A stretch of DNA of 64,000 bases from Enterobacteriaceae bacterium (GCA_902363335.1 CABIZV010000004.1:1-64000), one strand, 5' to 3'; shown: positions 35,511-45,042, counted from the first letter of the stretch. The notes: a model not told the origin generated them from the sequence alone. Made by a program: numbers and translations.

Positions 35511-36224
35511 TCAGGCAAAAAACGCTGTCCAGACCGCAGAAAGCGGCATTGCCAACAGCAGCGCGGGCAGCATATTAACCACTGCAAACATCTTGATTCC
35601 ACAGATGCGCAGGCCAGTTGCCAGCAGCAGCAGGCCACCCACGGCGGTAAAATCAGCCATCATCGCGGGTGTGGTGAGCGGGAGAATCAAAAATGCGCAG
35701 AATGCCAGTGACAGCTGGATAACCAACATGGGAATGCTGATAGCGCAGACCGCAAAACCCAGCGAGCGGGCAAAAATCATAGCGGTAAAGAAATCGAGAA
35801 ACGACTTGGCTATAAGAATCGTCGGGTCACCGGTCATTCCTTCATGCATCGAACCGAAAATGCCGGTGCCGCTGGCGCAAAACAGAACGATGATGGCGAC
35901 AAAGCTCTGAATAAAGTTCTCGTGCTGATTGCTTTTGCCGGGCTTGAGCATCCGTTTTTGTACGCGGGAGACCGCGCTATTGATACCTTTTTCGAGGAAA
36001 CAGACTTCACCTATCAGCGCCCCGACCAGCGTGGCGAGAACCATCACCGGCATGTTGGCGCACTTGATCACCAGCAGCAGGCCAATACCCAATGAGGCGA
36101 GACCAAAAATCGAGGTCATCGACACGCGAATACGCTCCGGTAAACGCTGGCTTAGCAACGCACCGATCAAACCGCCGAACAGTACCGCACCGGCATTAAT
36201 AAAAGGCCCAATGACCACATCCAC
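35511..36224 (-). CDS. yqgA: DUF554 family membrane protein YqgA
   Basis: 237 residues with seven or so hydrophobic segments (PFINAGAVLFGGLIGALLSQ, FIQSFVAIIVLFCASGTGIFG, MLVIQLSLAFCAFLILPLT). It matches YqgA/YdfK-type DUF554 proteins, inner-membrane proteins of unknown transport role. Gene order pheV-yqgA-speC is that of E. coli. Divergent from speC. Confidence 0.93.
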   Translation of the reverse strand: MDVVIGPFINAGAVLFGGLIGALLSQRLPERIRVSMTSIFGLASLGIGLLLVIKCANMPVMVLATLVGALIGEVCFLEKGINSAVSRVQKRMLKPGKSNQHENFIQSFVAIIVLFCASGTGIFGSMHEGMTGDPTILIAKSFLDFFTAMIFARSLGFAVCAISIPMLVIQLSLAFCAFLILPLTTPAMMADFTAVGGLLLLATGLRICGIKMFAVVNMLPALLLAMPLSAVWTAFFA

Positions 36225-36621
36225 TCCTGTTAATTATTTCGGGATCCTGCATTATTATGGACTGATTAACCGCTTCAGTGCTTGTTTTTCCGTGATGTGG
36301 GTGCATAAAGATTTCGTCTTGCACCCTCTGAATAAAGGTGCAATCATTGCGCGAAATTTCTCCTTCCTGATGGGGCCGCCTGCAATGACATTCTTGCCAT
36401 TACATTGCCACTTTGCTTTTTGGCAAAGGCCTGCCCGTTCACCATTCACCATGCGGTGAAGACAACGCACGCTCACTGCAGGACAACAGTAAGATTAGAC
36501 GCTATCTGCTTTTACTGATGTCTGGCATTCGGAGCTGTAATCCAGCGATACCCAGACGCTTCGTGGGGCAAGGCCAACGCTTTGTCCGGGGTTTTACTTT
36601 CTCAGGCGGGTCGTTACGCTT
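36225..36621. promoter_or_regulatory. divergent yqgA/speC control region with long speC leader
   Basis: 397 bases without an established gene. The speC side holds a possible short reading frame 36295-36459 (54 codons, ending HCHFAFWQRPARSPFTMR) and a small hairpin TTCACC-ATGC-GGTGAA at 36445-36460 overlapping its stop. No clear Shine-Dalgarno precedes the small frame, so its translation is uncertain. No strong -35/-10 pair was picked out with confidence. Confidence 0.5.
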
Positions 36622-38757
36622 ATGAAATCAATGAACATTGCTGCCAGTCGTGAACTGGTCTCTCGTCTATCTACCCATCGCGGCGTGGTGGCGCTGGACA
36701 GTACCGACTTTACCGATGTTGCAGCAGTCGTCATCACGGTGGCGGACAGCCACAGTGGCATTCTGGCCTTGCTCAAGCGTACCGGTTTTAATCTGCCGGT
36801 GTTCATGCTGACGTCGGACGATATCATTGCGCCCGAAGGCGTTAACGCGGTGATTGCGGGCAGGGAGCAGGAGTGGCTGGAGCTGGAAGCCGCGGCCTGT
36901 CGCTATGAAGATAATCTCCTGCCGCCGTTCTTTGACACCCTGACCCAGTACGTCGAGATGGGCAACAGCACTTTTGCCTGCCCGGGGCATCAGCACGGCG
37001 CATTTTTCAAAAAGCACCCGGCCGGTCGCCAGTTCTATGACTTTTTCGGCGAGAACGTCTTTCGTGCCGATATGTGCAACGCCGACGTTAAGCTTGGCGA
37101 TTTACTGATCCATGAAGGTTCGGCCAAACACGCGCAGAAGTTCGCGGCGAAAGTGTTCAATGCCGACAAAACCTACTTTGTGCTCAATGGCACCTCGGCG
37201 GCTAACAAGGTGGTGACCAACGCGCTGCTGACCCGTGGCGATCTGGTGCTGTTCGACCGTAATAACCACAAATCAAACCACCACGGCGCGCTTATCCAGG
37301 CGGGGGCCACGCCGGTCTATCTGGAAGCGGCGCGCAACCCGTTTGGTTTTATTGGCGGGATTGATGAGCACTGTTTTAATGATGCCTACCTGCGCGAGCT
37401 CATCCGCGAAGTGGATCCGCAGAAAGCCGAAGCCGCGCGTCCGTTCCGTCTGGCGATTATCCAGTTGGGCACCTACGACGGCACGATTTACAACGCTCGC
37501 CAGGTGGTGGATAAAATCGGCCACCTGTGCGACTACATCCTGTTTGACTCCGCGTGGGTCGGCTATGAGCAGTTTATCGACATGATGGCCGACACCTCGC
37601 CGCTGCTGCTGGATCTTAACGAAAACGATCCGGGCATTTTTGTTACGCAGTCAGTGCACAAACAGCAGGCCGGGTTCTCGCAAACCTCGCAGATCCACAA
37701 AAAAGACAACCACATTCGCGGTCAGGCGCGCTTTTGCCCGCATAAGCGTTTGAATAACGCCTTTATGCTGCATGCTTCAACCAGCCCGTTTTATCCGCTG
37801 TTTGCGGCGCTGGATATCAACGCCAAAATCCACGAAGGGGAGAGCGGACGCCGCCTGTGGGCTGAATGCGTGACGTTAGGCATTGAAGCGCGTAAAGCCA
37901 TTCTGGCGAACTGCAAAATGATCCAGCCGTTTATCCCGCCGATCGTTGACGGGCGTCCGTGGCAGGATCATCCGACCCAAACTATCGCCAGCGAGCGTCG
38001 TTTCTTTAGCTTTGCGCCGGGTGCGCACTGGCATGGTTTTGACGGTTACGCGCAGGATCAATACTTCGTCGATCCCTGCAAATTGCTGCTGACCACGCCG
38101 GGGATCGACGCGGAAACCGGACGCTATAGCGATTTTGGTATCCCGGCGACCATTCTGGCTCACTATCTGCGTGAGAACGGCATTGTGCCGGAGAAGTGCG
38201 ACCTCAACTCGATCCTCTTCCTGCTCACGCCAGCAGAATCGCCGGAAAAGCTGGCGCAACTGGTGGCGATGCTCGAACAGTTTGAGCAGCACATCGAAGA
38301 CGACACGCCACTGGCTGACGTGTTGCCGACCATCTACAACAAATACCCGGTACGCTATCGTGATTACACGCTGCGTGAACTATGCCAGGAGATGCACGAC
38401 CTGTACGTCAGCTTTGACGTGAAGGATCTGCAAAAGGCGATGTTCCGCAAAGAGAGCCTGCCCGCGGTAGTGATGAACCCGCAGGATGCCAATAGCGAAT
38501 TTATTCGCGGCAACGTTGAGCTGGTGCGCATCAGTGAGGCACAAGGGCGGATTGCCGCCGAAGGTGCGCTGCCGTATCCGCCGGGCGTGCTGTGCGTGGT
38601 GCCGGGGGAAGTGTGGGGTGGCGCGGTACAGCGCTATTTCCTGGCGCTGGAAGAGGGCGTCAACCTGCTGCCCGGCTTCTCGCCGGAGCTACAGGGGGTA
38701 TACAGCGAAAAGGATGCCGACGGTATTATGCGACTGTATGGCTACGTGCTGAAGTAG
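36622..38757 (+). CDS. speC: constitutive ornithine decarboxylase SpeC
   Basis: 711 residues, the exact E. coli length and highly similar to SpeC as I know it. PLP-dependent decarboxylase of polyamine synthesis (ornithine to putrescine), cytosolic. The PLP lysine is in TQSVHKQQAGFSQTSQIHKK; other marks are NSTFACPGHQHGAFFKKHPA, NGTSAANKVVTNALLTRGD and the C-terminal PPGVLCVVPGEVWGGAVQRY. Start MKSMNIAAS agrees with the E. coli protein. Confidence 0.98.
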   Translation: MKSMNIAASRELVSRLSTHRGVVALDSTDFTDVAAVVITVADSHSGILALLKRTGFNLPVFMLTSDDIIAPEGVNAVIAGREQEWLELEAAACRYEDNLLPPFFDTLTQYVEMGNSTFACPGHQHGAFFKKHPAGRQFYDFFGENVFRADMCNADVKLGDLLIHEGSAKHAQKFAAKVFNADKTYFVLNGTSAANKVVTNALLTRGDLVLFDRNNHKSNHHGALIQAGATPVYLEAARNPFGFIGGIDEHCFNDAYLRELIREVDPQKAEAARPFRLAIIQLGTYDGTIYNARQVVDKIGHLCDYILFDSAWVGYEQFIDMMADTSPLLLDLNENDPGIFVTQSVHKQQAGFSQTSQIHKKDNHIRGQARFCPHKRLNNAFMLHASTSPFYPLFAALDINAKIHEGESGRRLWAECVTLGIEARKAILANCKMIQPFIPPIVDGRPWQDHPTQTIASERRFFSFAPGAHWHGFDGYAQDQYFVDPCKLLLTTPGIDAETGRYSDFGIPATILAHYLRENGIVPEKCDLNSILFLLTPAESPEKLAQLVAMLEQFEQHIEDDTPLADVLPTIYNKYPVRYRDYTLRELCQEMHDLYVSFDVKDLQKAMFRKESLPAVVMNPQDANSEFIRGNVELVRISEAQGRIAAEGALPYPPGVLCVVPGEVWGGAVQRYFLALEEGVNLLPGFSPELQGVYSEKDADGIMRLYGYVLK

Positions 38758-38767
38758 TCTGCGGTTT

Positions 38768-38792
38768 CCCCTCATCTTGCCAGGATGGGGGG
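38768..38792. terminator. hairpin between convergent speC and citB
   Basis: CCCCTCATC and GATGGGGGG form a nine-pair stem (one G-T pair) with a seven-base loop, exactly in the 36-base gap between the two stops. There is no clear T run on either side, so terminator strength is doubtful. Confidence 0.45.
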
Positions 38793-38793
38793 A

Positions 38794-39486
38794 TTACGCG
38801 GCGCTGCGGCGATACATCCGCCGCGGATGACCAATCTTACCGTACAGCATCTCCACGCTTAAAAAACCGGCCTCCACGCAGTGCTCCAGATAGCGCCGGG
38901 TGGTCGTTTTGCTAAGGCCCGTTTCGCTCACCACTTCATCGACCGAAAAACAGTGTGCGGCCTGGTCGTTAAACAGCTTCTGCACCCGCGCCAGCGTATT
39001 CTCCTCAATCCCTTTGCTGCCGTTATCCTGACGGTAGTTCTTCGCCTGTAGCTGGTAGAGGGAATCGACGTTCTGCTGGTCGACGATTTTCCACACCCGC
39101 TGCTGCTCGGCGAACTGCACGAAGCGTTCAAGCGACTGGCTCAGCCGCTTCCATGACACCGGCTTAAGAATGTAATCAAACGCGCCATTGCGAATGGCCA
39201 GGCTACAGGTGTCCATGTCGCTGGCGGCGGTGATAAAAATGGCCGAACAGTTGGCGCGCGTGAGCATCGGATCGTTAATGAGCGTGATGCCTTTGCCGTC
39301 CGGCAGATAGTTATCCAGCAGCATCAGCTGCGGCCGCTTGCTTTCAAGCTGAACCTGCGCGTCAGCCAGCGACGAGGCAATGCCCACCAGGCGCAGCCGC
39401 GGGTGTTTACCGATAAGCTCCGCGTGCAGTTGCGCCAGTTCGTGTTCATCTTCAACAATCAGTACATCGATAAGTTCATGTTGCAT
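38794..39486 (-). CDS. citB: response regulator CitB (DpiA) of citrate fermentation
   Basis: 230 residues. Receiver domain with acidic pocket DVLIVEDEHELA, phosphoacceptor Asp in LMLLDNYLPDGKGI (near residue 58) and the Lys of YILKPVSW. The C-terminal helix-turn-helix appears as FSVDEVVSETGLSKTTTRRYLEHC, as in CitB/DcuR regulators. It should activate the divergent cit operon when phosphorylated by CitA. The start overlaps the citA stop by 11 bases. Confidence 0.93.
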   Translation of the reverse strand: MQHELIDVLIVEDEHELAQLHAELIGKHPRLRLVGIASSLADAQVQLESKRPQLMLLDNYLPDGKGITLINDPMLTRANCSAIFITAASDMDTCSLAIRNGAFDYILKPVSWKRLSQSLERFVQFAEQQRVWKIVDQQNVDSLYQLQAKNYRQDNGSKGIEENTLARVQKLFNDQAAHCFSVDEVVSETGLSKTTTRRYLEHCVEAGFLSVEMLYGKIGHPRRMYRRSAA

Positions 39487-41113
39487 AGTCGATATCTTCC
39501 AGTTCCTGTGAGGTACACCGGGTGTCTCCCGTGACGGGAATAAACAGCGAGAAAATGGTACCGCGCGGGGTGTTATCGGTAATTTCTATCAGGCCGCCAG
39601 CCTGCGTGACATAGCTTTCGATAAGATACAGCCCGATACCGTGATCGCCGCGCGTTTTAGTGGTGATCCCTCGCTCAAAGATCCGTTCGCGGATCTCGGG
39701 TTTAATACCGATCCCCTGATCGGCCACTTCGATGATCAACTCCCGGTCGTTAAGCAGGATCAACACCTCTACCGGTTCGTGCGGCAGCGGTGCGCGTTGG
39801 GTCGCTTCAATGGCGTTATCCAGCAGGTTGCCAATGATAGAAATCAGTTCAGATTCGGCCAGCGGCGCAAATGTCTGGCTCATCAAGCAGGCTGGATCAA
39901 AGCGTAGCGCCACCCCTTTTTCCCGGGCGCGGGCGGCTTTCCCTAGCAGGAGTCCGCAAAGCGTTGGCGAGCTAAAGCGTGAGGAGATAAAGTCCAGCAG
40001 TTCCTGTGCGTGTTCAGACTGCGCCTGAATATAGCGAATGGCTTCGTCATAGCGGCCCATATGCAAAAGCCCGGAGAGGGTGGTCATACGATTTAGCTGC
40101 TCGTGGCGCATGATGCGCAGGTTATCGACATAGCGCTTAACCTGGCTTAGCTGGGCGCTCAGTGAGTCAATTTTATTGCGATCGCGGAAGGTGATCACCC
40201 AGCCCTGAAGCGAATCCTCCAGCATGATCCGCACCCGGCTGGCGATCACCGTGAGATCGTTAAAGTGGCAGATCTCATCGTGGGTATCTTGTCTGAGCAT
40301 CGTTTCACGGGTGAAAAAAGGCATCGGCGCGATCACTTCATCAATCAACTGTCCACGCAGTTCACGTGCGGGTAGGCTTAGCCCAAGCAGCTTTCTTGCC
40401 GCCTGGTTAATCACTTCAATGCGCAGGTTGCTGTCGATGGCAATCACCCCTTCGTAAATCGACTCCATCATCGCTTTTTGCTGACGCACCAGCAGGCCAA
40501 TTTCACGCGGCTCGAGCGAGAAAATCTGCTTTTTGATACTGCGGGTGAAAAACCAGGAGAAGATAAATAACGCCAGCAGCAACAGCACCGCCGCAATCAG
40601 GATGTTGACCACTTTGTTGACGGTAATGCTGTCAAGGTAGCTGGTAAGATAGCCGACCGACACAATACCGATAACCTGGCCATTTTCGTTGAAGATAGGC
40701 GCTTTGCTCCGCAGCGAAATGCCAAGACCGCCCTGGCGAATGGTGGTGGTGCTTTTACCCCGCAGCACTTCTTCGTTATCGCCGCCTACCAGTGTTTTAC
40801 CGACCCGGTCGTTGAATACCGAATGGTATAAATGCAGACCTTTATTATCGCCAATGACGATAAAGCTGGCATCGCTACGGGCGACTAATTTCTGCATGAA
40901 ATCATGGATAGCTGGAATGTTTTTATCCGCGACCTGTTTACGCAGGCTGGGAATGATGGCAATTTCTTCTGCCTGTATTTTTGCCCGCACGCTCATCTCT
41001 TGATATAGCTGCCGACCGACGTCAATATAATAATAGCTACCGAGCAGTGCAAACAGCACCGAGAAAAAGGCAACCAGTGAAATAAAAAGTTTTATCTGAA
41101 ATGATACTTTCAT
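39476..41113 (-). CDS. citA: citrate sensor histidine kinase CitA (DpiB)
   Basis: 545 residues from the ATG at 41113 (an in-frame GTG three codons earlier is possible). Two membrane helices (~8-28 and ~170-190) enclose a periplasmic PAS/CitAP sensor with KLVARSDASFIVIGD, LHLYHSVFNDRVGKTL and LRSKAPIFNENGQVIGIVSVG, where Arg, His and Arg/Lys side chains bind citrate in this family. A cytoplasmic PAS domain (YEGVIAIDSNLRIEVINQAA) precedes the kinase: phospho-His in IMRHEQLNRM, N box LLDNAIEA, DQGIGI and GDHGIGLYL. Pairs with citB and is divergent from citS. Confidence 0.94.
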   Translation of the reverse strand: MKVSFQIKLFISLVAFFSVLFALLGSYYYIDVGRQLYQEMSVRAKIQAEEIAIIPSLRKQVADKNIPAIHDFMQKLVARSDASFIVIGDNKGLHLYHSVFNDRVGKTLVGGDNEEVLRGKSTTTIRQGGLGISLRSKAPIFNENGQVIGIVSVGYLTSYLDSITVNKVVNILIAAVLLLLALFIFSWFFTRSIKKQIFSLEPREIGLLVRQQKAMMESIYEGVIAIDSNLRIEVINQAARKLLGLSLPARELRGQLIDEVIAPMPFFTRETMLRQDTHDEICHFNDLTVIASRVRIMLEDSLQGWVITFRDRNKIDSLSAQLSQVKRYVDNLRIMRHEQLNRMTTLSGLLHMGRYDEAIRYIQAQSEHAQELLDFISSRFSSPTLCGLLLGKAARAREKGVALRFDPACLMSQTFAPLAESELISIIGNLLDNAIEATQRAPLPHEPVEVLILLNDRELIIEVADQGIGIKPEIRERIFERGITTKTRGDHGIGLYLIESYVTQAGGLIEITDNTPRGTIFSLFIPVTGDTRCTSQELEDIDYAT

Positions 41114-41460
41114 TACTCTCACGCGCGGTATCGTCGGAAGTTGTCAATATATCATCTTTTTGCGTGGTGCTAGCGGCTTTGCCGGAAACTTGTGATCCCT
41201 TGCACAGCCCGCTGTGAAAAGAGAATTCTCCGAAAATAGCGCTGGATTAAGGTTAAATTAATAAATGTTATTTATTTGTTCAATTTAGAAAAGAAACCAT
41301 AAAAACCACGCTTATAAATAAGCTGTTAATCACATTAAATAAAAGAAACCATTAAAACCATAGGCGCCATTAAAACTTCGGTTTTAATATGCTTTCACTC
41401 ACATAAAGTAAGCCTTTAGGCCCTTAAGCTAAAAGTACAAAATAACCAAAGGGCTTCATT
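41114..41460. promoter_or_regulatory. citA-citS divergent control region with repeat operators
   Basis: The AT-rich 347-base gap holds a 20-base near-perfect direct repeat AAAAGAAACCATWAAAACCA at 41289-41308 and 41341-41360 (19/20, start-to-start 52 bases, five helical turns). A third partial copy CCATTAAAAC lies at 41367-41376. ATTAAAAC-TTCG-GTTTTAAT (41369-41388) is a perfect eight-pair inverted repeat. A CRP-like right half ATCACATT lies at 41328-41335. Phospho-CitB of Klebsiella binds AT-rich sites in the equivalent gap, so these are good operator candidates; this is inference. Confidence 0.65.
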
Positions 41461-42822
41461 ATGAGCACGACTGATGATTCATTCTCTGTTACCCACGACC
41501 CGATAGAAATTCAACGCCCGGCACTTAAAGAGCGCTGGTGGCATATTATGGATACCTGGAAAGTCGGCATTATTCCTTTACCGCTGTTTGTGTTAGCCGG
41601 GGTGCTTATCGCCATTGATTGTCTGGGCGGCAAGCTGCCGAGCGACATCGTGGTGATGGTGGCGACGCTGGCATTTTTTGGTTTTGCCTGCGGTGAGTTT
41701 GGTAAGCGTCTGCCGATTGTCGGCAAACTGGGCGCGGCGGCCATTTGCGCCACCTTTATCCCTTCCGCGATGGTCTATTACGGCCTGTTGCCGGACGTGG
41801 TGGTAGAGTCGACCACCAAATTCTACAAATCCACCAACATTCTCTATCTCTATATCTGCTGCATTATCGTCGGCAGCATTATGAGCATGAACCGTACCGT
41901 GCTGATTCAAGGCTTCCTGCGCATCTTCTTCCCGATGCTGTGCGGTGAGATCGTCGGCATGGTTGTCGGAATGGGCGTGGGTATGGCGCTCGGTCTGGAA
42001 CCGTTCCAGATCTTCTTCTTTATCATTCTGCCGATCATGGCCGGTGGCGTCGGTGAAGGGGCAATCCCGCTGTCTATCGGCTACGCGACGATCCTGCATA
42101 TGGATCAGGGCGTGGCATTGGGCCGCGTCCTGCCGATGGTGATGCTCGGTGGCTTAACCGCCATCATTATCTCCGGCTGCCTGAACCAGCTTGGCAAGCG
42201 CTTCCCGCATCTGACCGGTGAAGGCCAGCTCATGCCAAACCGCGCTAACGCCGAAACGCAAAACTCGCAGCCTGCATTCTCTGGTAAGACCGACGTCACC
42301 ACTATTGCCTCCGGCGCGCTGCTGGCGGTACTGCTCTATATGCTGGGCATGCTGGGCCACAAACTGATTGGCCTGCCAGCGCCGGTTGGCATGCTGTTTA
42401 TGGCCGTGCTGGTGAAACTGTGTAACGGGGCTTCTCCGCGCCTGTTGGAAGGTTCTCAGGTGGTGTACAAATTCTTCCAGACCTCGGTGACCTACCCGAT
42501 TCTGTTTGCCGTTGGCGTGGCGATTACGCCGTGGCAGGAACTGGTCAACGCCTTCACCGTCAGCAACCTGCTGGTTATCGTCAGCACCGTTTCAGCACTG
42601 GTGGCTACCGGCTTCTTCGTTGGCAAAAAAATCGGTATGCACCCGATTGATGTCGCCATCGTCTCCTGCTGCCAGAGCGGCCAGGGCGGTACTGGTGATG
42701 TGGCGATTCTGACCGCGGGTAACCGCATGAGTCTGATGCCGTTCGCGCAGATTGCTACCCGTATCGGCGGGGCGATTAACGTCGCCGTCTCACTGCTGGT
42801 ACTGGGCAACTTCCTCGTCTAA
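41461..42822 (+). CDS. citS: citrate/2-hydroxycarboxylate:Na+ symporter, CitS-type (2HCT family)
   Basis: 453 residues, about eleven hydrophobic segments. The two reentrant-loop motifs of the 2HCT family are clear: IMAGGVGEGAIPLSIGY (GGxxG type) and CCQSGQGGTGDVAILTAGNR followed by AQIATRIGGAINV. These correspond to the Klebsiella CitS signatures. It is the first gene after the citA-citS control region, with AAAGGG before its ATG. It imports citrate; malate or another 2-hydroxycarboxylate as substrate cannot be excluded, but the lyase genes downstream favour citrate. Confidence 0.9.
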   Translation: MSTTDDSFSVTHDPIEIQRPALKERWWHIMDTWKVGIIPLPLFVLAGVLIAIDCLGGKLPSDIVVMVATLAFFGFACGEFGKRLPIVGKLGAAAICATFIPSAMVYYGLLPDVVVESTTKFYKSTNILYLYICCIIVGSIMSMNRTVLIQGFLRIFFPMLCGEIVGMVVGMGVGMALGLEPFQIFFFIILPIMAGGVGEGAIPLSIGYATILHMDQGVALGRVLPMVMLGGLTAIIISGCLNQLGKRFPHLTGEGQLMPNRANAETQNSQPAFSGKTDVTTIASGALLAVLLYMLGMLGHKLIGLPAPVGMLFMAVLVKLCNGASPRLLEGSQVVYKFFQTSVTYPILFAVGVAITPWQELVNAFTVSNLLVIVSTVSALVATGFFVGKKIGMHPIDVAIVSCCQSGQGGTGDVAILTAGNRMSLMPFAQIATRIGGAINVAVSLLVLGNFLV

Positions 42823-42835
42823 TCAGGACTGAACA

Positions 42836-43699
42836 ATGAAACTCGCAAGCTTTATCTACCAGGGCGTTCGCAGCTACGGCATCGTGAATGCACAAGGAAT
42901 GATTGATTTAGGTCGCCGTCTTGGCGACCGCTACGGCGACCTTAAAGCGCTGTTACAGGGCAACGGGCTGGCGGATGCCACCCGCTACATCAACGACGCG
43001 GTCGATGTGCCGATGGATGCGGTCACCTTCCTGCCGGTGATTGAACACCCGGAAAAAATCCTCTGCGTGGGCATGAACTACGCCGAAAAACGCAAAGAGT
43101 TCGACCAGCACAACCCGGCGCCGACGCTGTTTGTCCGCTTCCCGGACTCGCAAACGGCGCATAACGCACCGGTGCTTAAACCTCGTCACTCCCGTGAATT
43201 CGACTATGAAGGCGAGCTGGCGGTGATTATCGGTAAAGGCGGCGAGAACATCAGCCGTGAAGATGCGCTGCGCCACGTGGCGGGCTATAGCTGCTATATG
43301 GACGGTTCCGCCCGCGACTGGCAGCACACGTGGTTTACCGCCGGGAAAAACTGGCGTCAGACCGGGGCGTTTGGCCCGTGGATGGCGACGGCGGACGAAA
43401 TTCCCGATCCGCATCAGTTGGCGATCCGCACGTGGCTCAATGGCCGCATGGTGCAGGACGACAACACCAGCAGCATGATCCACAAGGTGGCGGAGCTGAT
43501 TGAGTACATCAGTACCTTCACCCGCCTGAGTCCGGGCGACGTGATCATCACCGGTTCCCCGGGCGGCGTGGGTAAAAAACGCAACCCGCCGCTGTTTATG
43601 CAAGAGGGCGATCGGATCGAGGTGGAAATTGAGCATATCGGCCATCTCAGCAACATCATCATGGAAGCGCCAGCGAACACGCTGACGGCGGCGCACTAA
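42836..43699 (+). CDS. fumarylacetoacetate hydrolase (FAH) family protein, possible oxaloacetate decarboxylase
   Basis: 287 residues. A short N-terminal domain precedes the FAH fold: HPEKILCVGMNYAEKRKEF, the metal site FDYEGELAVIIGKG (Glu/Glu), YMDGSARDWQ with the third acidic ligand, and the TGSPGGVGKKRNPP loop near the end. Relatives hydrolyse acylpyruvates or decarboxylate oxaloacetate (FAHD1). Lying between citS and citC, 13 bases from each, it is cotranscribed with citrate lyase, whose product is oxaloacetate. No oadGAB genes occur in the window, so an oxaloacetate decarboxylase role is attractive but unproven. Confidence 0.88.
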   Translation: MKLASFIYQGVRSYGIVNAQGMIDLGRRLGDRYGDLKALLQGNGLADATRYINDAVDVPMDAVTFLPVIEHPEKILCVGMNYAEKRKEFDQHNPAPTLFVRFPDSQTAHNAPVLKPRHSREFDYEGELAVIIGKGGENISREDALRHVAGYSCYMDGSARDWQHTWFTAGKNWRQTGAFGPWMATADEIPDPHQLAIRTWLNGRMVQDDNTSSMIHKVAELIEYISTFTRLSPGDVIITGSPGGVGKKRNPPLFMQEGDRIEVEIEHIGHLSNIIMEAPANTLTAAH

Positions 43700-43712
43700 G
43701 TAAGGCGGCACG

Positions 43713-44732
43713 ATGCACACGCAACCCCCCATTGATTTTCGGGTCACGCAAGTAGCGAACCACCCGCAACGTTTACAGCCGATTCGCACGCTGCTGGTGG
43801 ACAGCGGCCTTGGGCTTGATAGCGATATTACGCTGTTCGTTGAGGCCTGGTGTGGGACGACGCTGGTGGGCTGCGCGGGGCTTGCGGCAAACGTCATTAA
43901 GTGCGTGGCGGTGAACGAAAGTGCGCGTGGGGCTAACCTCAGCGCGCGCCTGCTGGCTGAGGTAGAAAACGTCGCGCTGGCGCAGGGCTATTTTCATCTT
44001 TTCCTGTGCACGCGCCCGTGTAACAAGGAACGTTTCGCCCGCAGCGGCTTCTGGCCGATTGCGCAAAGCGGCAATAACGCGGTGTTGATGGAGAACACGC
44101 CGCAGGGAATTGAGCGCTATTGCCGCATGCTGAGCCACAAGCGCCAGCCGGGGGAGAAGGTCGGGGCGATTGTGATGAACGCTAACCCGTTCACGTTGGG
44201 GCATCGTCACCTGGTGGAACAGGCGGCAAGACAGTGCGACTGGTTGCACCTGTTCGTGGTGCGCGAAGACGCGTCGTTTTTCCCGTTTCGCGCACGCCTG
44301 GAGATGGTTCGCGCAGGCGTGGCGCATCTGCGCAACGTCACCGTGCATGAAGGTTCGCAGTACATCATTTCCCGCGCCACCTTCCCGACCTATTTCCTTA
44401 AGGAGTCCGGCAAAGTGCAGCAGGCATGGAGCGAAATTGACGTGCTCATTTTTGCTCAGCACATCGCCCCAGCGCTTGGCATTACGCACCGTTTTATTGG
44501 TTCAGAGCCGTTTTGCGCGGTCACTCACCAGTACAACCAGACGCTGCATTCGCTGCTTGCCGGGCAGGTTGAGGTGATTGAAATTCCGCGTATTAAAGCA
44601 GCAGGCAATGCCATTTCGGCCTCGGAAGTGCGCCGCTTACTTAAAACACAGCAGTTTTCTCGTATTCGGGACATTGTCCCGGCATCCACTTTCGCGCATC
44701 TCGAAGCACATTACAGCGCAGAAGTGGCATAA
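43713..44732 (+). CDS. citC: [citrate (pro-3S)-lyase] ligase CitC
   Basis: 339 residues. An N-terminal GNAT-like domain (IKCVAVNESARGANLSARLL) precedes a nucleotidyltransferase domain with the H-x-G-H-like NANPFTLGHRHLVEQAARQ and the C-terminal ISASEVRRLLKT (a ISxS-x-x-R motif). It acetylates the prosthetic group of CitD with ATP and acetate, activating citrate lyase. Ends 16 bases before citD. Confidence 0.95.
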   Translation: MHTQPPIDFRVTQVANHPQRLQPIRTLLVDSGLGLDSDITLFVEAWCGTTLVGCAGLAANVIKCVAVNESARGANLSARLLAEVENVALAQGYFHLFLCTRPCNKERFARSGFWPIAQSGNNAVLMENTPQGIERYCRMLSHKRQPGEKVGAIVMNANPFTLGHRHLVEQAARQCDWLHLFVVREDASFFPFRARLEMVRAGVAHLRNVTVHEGSQYIISRATFPTYFLKESGKVQQAWSEIDVLIFAQHIAPALGITHRFIGSEPFCAVTHQYNQTLHSLLAGQVEVIEIPRIKAAGNAISASEVRRLLKTQQFSRIRDIVPASTFAHLEAHYSAEVA

Positions 44733-44748
44733 CAATCAGGACATTATC

Positions 44749-45042
44749 ATGAAAATCGTAAGGGAGGCGCTGGCCGGAACGCAAGAGTCCAGCGACCTGA
44801 TGGTGAAAATCGCCCCCGCCGACGGCGAGTTGGAGATTGTCATCCACAGTGAAGTGATTAAGCAGTTTGGCGAGCAAATCCGCCAGGTGGTTGAAGAGAC
44901 GCTGCGCGCCATGGATGTGCGGCAGGGGCTGATTATCGTGGAAGACAAAGGCGCGCTGGATTGTGTTATCCGCGCCCGTCTGCAAAGCGCGGTACTGCGC
45001 GCGACGGACACGCAGCAAATTGCGTGGGAGGCACTGCAATGA
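44749..45042 (+). CDS. citD: citrate lyase acyl carrier protein CitD (gamma subunit)
   Basis: 97 residues starting MKIVREALAGTQESSDLMVK. Ser14 in this N terminus is the family attachment site for the 2'-(5''-phosphoribosyl)-3'-dephospho-CoA group. The frame is open further upstream inside citC, but this ATG gives the standard length. Overlaps citE by four bases (ATGA). Confidence 0.95.
   Translation: MKIVREALAGTQESSDLMVKIAPADGELEIVIHSEVIKQFGEQIRQVVEETLRAMDVRQGLIIVEDKGALDCVIRARLQSAVLRATDTQQIAWEALQ

Noticed and set aside
42953..43897. 314-codon minus-strand frame over the FAH gene and citC
   Set aside because: Crosses two well-supported genes antisense; GC-rich shadow.
44578..44748. Longer CitD start inside citC
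   Set aside because: The extension is citC coding sequence in another frame; MKIVREALAG with Ser14 is the family start.
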